From DASUSF01 sp036375275 (GTDB taxonomy: Bacteria; Pseudomonadota; Alphaproteobacteria; Geminicoccales; Geminicoccaceae), in NCBI GenBank assembly GCA_036375275.1, contig DASUSF010000336.1, positions 1 through 8,040 on the forward strand: 8,040 bases of DNA. The letters are read 5' to 3'. This document shows, piece after piece, positions 6,754 through 8,040 of this stretch; position 1 is the stretch's first letter; each line of letters starts with the position of its first letter. Below the pieces are notes generated by a model. That model saw nothing but the letters and a program-made list of their open reading frames with translations. It was not told where the DNA came from and searched no databases. A program made the position numbers and the translations under genes.

Positions 6754-7620
6754 ATGGAGATCGCCTTCATCGGCTTCGGCGAGGCCGCGCGCGCCTTCGC
6801 CGACAGCCTGCAGGAGCGACCGGACGCGCCGGGCTTCCGGGCCTATGACATCAGGATGGACGGGGAGATGGCGGGCGCGATGGCGAGCCGCCGCGTCCGC
6901 CTGGCGAAGACCCCGGCCGAGGCGCTGCACGGTGCCGACTGGATCATCAGCGCAGTGACTGCCGACCAGAGCCTCCGGGCGGTCGAGGCCGCAGCACCGC
7001 ACCTCGTCCGAGGGCAGGTGCTGTTCGACATCAACTCCGTCTCGCCCGGCCGCAAGCGCGAGAGCGGGGCGCTGGTCGAGGGCGCGGGCGGGGCGTATGT
7101 CGACATGGCGGTGATGGCGCCGGTCCATCCACGGGGCCACGCGACGCCGGTGCTGCTCGCCGGTGCGGACGCCGGGCGGCTGGCCCCGGAGCTCGCCGCG
7201 CTGGGCTTCGATCTCGACGTGGTCGGGCCGGAGCCGGGTGCGGCGACGGCGATCAAGATGGTCCGCTCGCTCTTCGTGAAGGGGCTGGAAGCGATCACCG
7301 TCGAAGCGCTGATCGCCGCCTCGGCCTCGGGCTGCTTCGAGCGGGTGTACGCCTCGCTGTCGAAGAGCTATCCGGGCCTGGGCTGGCCGGACTGCGCGAC
7401 CTACAACTTCGATCGCACGCTCCGCCACGGCGCCCGGCGCGCCGCCGAGATGCGCGAGAGCGCCGCGACGCTCGACGCTCTGGGCCTGGTCGGCGGCCTC
7501 GCCGCAAGTGTGGCCGAGGTGCAGGACCGGATGGGGGCGCTGCCGCTTGCGGCGCTGTCCGAGACGGAGCTCGCGGCAGCCGTCGCCGAGATCGTGCGAC
7601 ACAGGCAGAACGATCATTAG
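6754..7620 (+). CDS. NAD(P)-dependent oxidoreductase, hydroxyisobutyrate/6-phosphogluconate dehydrogenase-like, DUF1932-type C-terminus
   Basis: The 288-residue protein starts directly on the Rossmann strand, MEIAFIGFGEAARAF. The dinucleotide turn reads GFGEAA, with Ala in place of the third Gly. Asp32 (AYDIR) at the end of the second strand favours NAD. The substrate segment VDMAVMAPVHPRGHATPVLLAG (116-137) corresponds to the DAPVSGG region of hydroxyisobutyrate dehydrogenases. GAATAIKMVRS (162-172) carries Lys168, the counterpart of the catalytic Lys. The all-helical C-terminal part, KGLEAITVEALIAASASG (176-193) onward to about 260, resembles DUF1932 proteins rather than the classic domain. 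It is last in the operon, 11 nt after the preceding stop, so it presumably acts on the same substrate or a side product. The family oxidises beta-hydroxy acids or reduces the semialdehydes; I cannot assign a substrate. Superfamily call is secure, the DUF1932 call moderately so. The stop TAG shares its G with the following palindrome. Confidence 0.85.
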   Translation: MEIAFIGFGEAARAFADSLQERPDAPGFRAYDIRMDGEMAGAMASRRVRLAKTPAEALHGADWIISAVTADQSLRAVEAAAPHLVRGQVLFDINSVSPGRKRESGALVEGAGGAYVDMAVMAPVHPRGHATPVLLAGADAGRLAPELAALGFDLDVVGPEPGAATAIKMVRSLFVKGLEAITVEALIAASASGCFERVYASLSKSYPGLGWPDCATYNFDRTLRHGARRAAEMRESAATLDALGLVGGLAASVAEVQDRMGALPLAALSETELAAAVAEIVRHRQNDH

Positions 7621-7689
7621 AGCAATTTCCGATGAGACAGAACCGCATCGAACCGCGACGTCCTTCCGCTCATCGGAAGTAAATTGCTC
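7620..7689. repeat. Imperfect palindromic intergenic element 1
   Basis: The left arm is GAGCAATTT (7620-7628) plus CCGATGAG (7629-7636). The right arm is CTCATCGG (7669-7676), a 4-nt bulge AAGT, then AAATTGCTC (7681-7689). All 17 base pairs are perfect apart from the bulge; the loop is 32 nt. It begins on the last base of the operon's stop codon, so it will form a hairpin at the mRNA 3' end and may act in termination or protect the transcript. There is no T-run. The GAGCAATTTCC...AAATTGCTC pattern resembles dispersed palindromes I recall from Hyphomicrobiales genomes; membership in such a family is inference. Confidence 0.75.
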
Positions 7690-7704
7690 CGTTTCAGTGG
7701 TGCA

Positions 7705-7763
7705 GAGCGGATTCACCCGATCGGCACCGCTTGCAGGCGGTTCAGTCATGTCGGGATCCGCTC
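7705..7763. repeat. Palindromic intergenic element 2, nested stems
   Basis: The outer stem is GAGCGGAT (7705-7712) with ATCCGCTC (7756-7763). After a 3-nt bulge (TCA) it continues as CCCGA (7716-7720) with TCGGG (7751-7755), giving 13 pairs. An inner hairpin follows: ACCGC (7726-7730), loop TTGCAG, GCGGT (7737-7741). It starts with GAGC and ends with GCTC like the element 16 bp upstream, but the arm sequence is otherwise different. It is probably a second dispersed repeat of the same style, or an RNA structure after the operon. Confidence 0.65.
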
Positions 7764-8040
7764 CAGCGCCGTGGCATGGGCGCCGCCCGTATCGCCCGGG
7801 CCGGCGTGGTCGTCGTAGGTGCCGGGATGTAGCCGCAGCCGCCGTTGCCACGGCAACCATGATCTCGGAAATCGTGACCGGTTCTTTTCTGCCGGCTCGC
7901 TCCTGGCGACAATGTTGTCCCACGCGCGGTTTGCGCGCTGCCCGTCATCCCCAGGCTTGTCGTCGGCAAACGGTACCGAAGTGGCTGAGCAGCGTCACGC
8001 ACAAGCTTCCTTGTCGGTGATTCATCCGTCTCGTAGGCTA
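7764..8040. other. Downstream intergenic stretch without a supportable gene
   Basis: Together with the two palindromes, the gene-free stretch runs from 7621 to the right edge (420 bp). Open frames here have no ribosome site, no recognisable domain and no codon bias like the neighbouring genes. Small symmetric patches are visible: CGCGC/GCGCG around GGTTT (7923-7937) and GACAA-TG-TTGTC (about 7907-7918). The segment CCGTCATCCCCAGGCTTGTC (about 7942-7961) resembles dispersed non-coding repeat sequence of alphaproteobacteria, from memory only. No tRNA or promoter could be supported. Confidence 0.5.

Noticed and set aside
6343..7923. 526-codon minus-strand open frame
   Set aside because: It runs opposite two well-supported enzyme genes, crosses the palindromes and gives a low-complexity Arg/Ala/His-rich product with no motif. 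It is a GC-driven shadow frame.
7746..8000. Minus-strand frame without stop for about 77 codons, with protein-like text such as PFADDKPGDDGQ and HPGTYDDHAGPGDTGGAH
   Set aside because: It has no ATG after the upstream stop, no ribosome site, no known domain, and it ends inside the palindromic element. It is more likely repeat-derived non-coding DNA, though a decayed gene end cannot be excluded.
7975..8040. CCGAAGTGGCTGAG near the right edge, reminiscent of a leucine or serine tRNA 5' part
   Set aside because: No acceptor stem, anticodon stem or TPsiC arm could be assembled in the remaining bases.
1..8040. CRISPR array, prophage, insertion sequence or toxin-antitoxin genes
   Set aside because: No regularly spaced repeats, transposase, integrase or phage-like genes were found on either strand.

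Overview
The window is very GC-rich, with strong G/C preference at third codon positions. It reads as a chromosomal piece of a high-GC alphaproteobacterium. Three things suggest this: the TctC-type periplasmic receptor, the TcuA/TcuB pair, and intergenic palindromes starting GAGC and ending GCTC that resemble dispersed repeats I remember from Hyphomicrobiales (Rhizobiales). The assignment is an inference from gene content and style; no rRNA or other marker gene is present.

Layout. Two genes point left: an AbrB-family integral membrane protein (1198-2304) and, downstream of it, a TctC/Bug-type solute receptor (1047 to beyond position 1, so its C-terminus is missing). Five genes point right: a GntR/FCD regulator (2373-3071), tcuA (3068-4489), tcuB (4479-5639), a beta-decarboxylating isocitrate/isopropylmalate-type dehydrogenase (GTG start, 5636-6742) and a 6-phosphogluconate/3-hydroxyisobutyrate-dehydrogenase-like enzyme with a DUF1932-type C-terminus (6754-7620). 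The five are packed as an operon: three of the four junctions overlap (4, 11 and 4 nt) and the fourth has an 11-nt gap. The 68-bp divergent region holds a TTGACG / TACAAT promoter overlapped by a TGTAT-N8-ATACA inverted repeat, a probable operator for the GntR protein. The promoter sits so close to the ATG that the regulator's mRNA would be leaderless.

The operon ends at position 7620 directly in an imperfect palindrome (7620-7689), followed by a second one (7705-7763). No gene can be supported from there to the right edge.

How the parts may work together (inference). TcuA is an FAD dehydrogenase that in Salmonella oxidises tricarballylate to cis-aconitate, and TcuB passes the electrons to the membrane through Fe-S clusters and heme. 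Aconitase encoded elsewhere would then give isocitrate, a plausible substrate for the NAD-type beta-decarboxylating dehydrogenase. The last dehydrogenase has no assigned step. Uptake would begin with the TctC-like receptor. No TctA/TctB, TcuC or TcuR gene lies in the window; a GntR protein takes the place of the LysR-type TcuR of Salmonella, and an AbrB-type membrane protein sits where a transporter component might be expected. The cluster is best described as a candidate catabolic locus for tricarballylate or a related tricarboxylate, in a gene arrangement different from the characterised tcuRABC operon.
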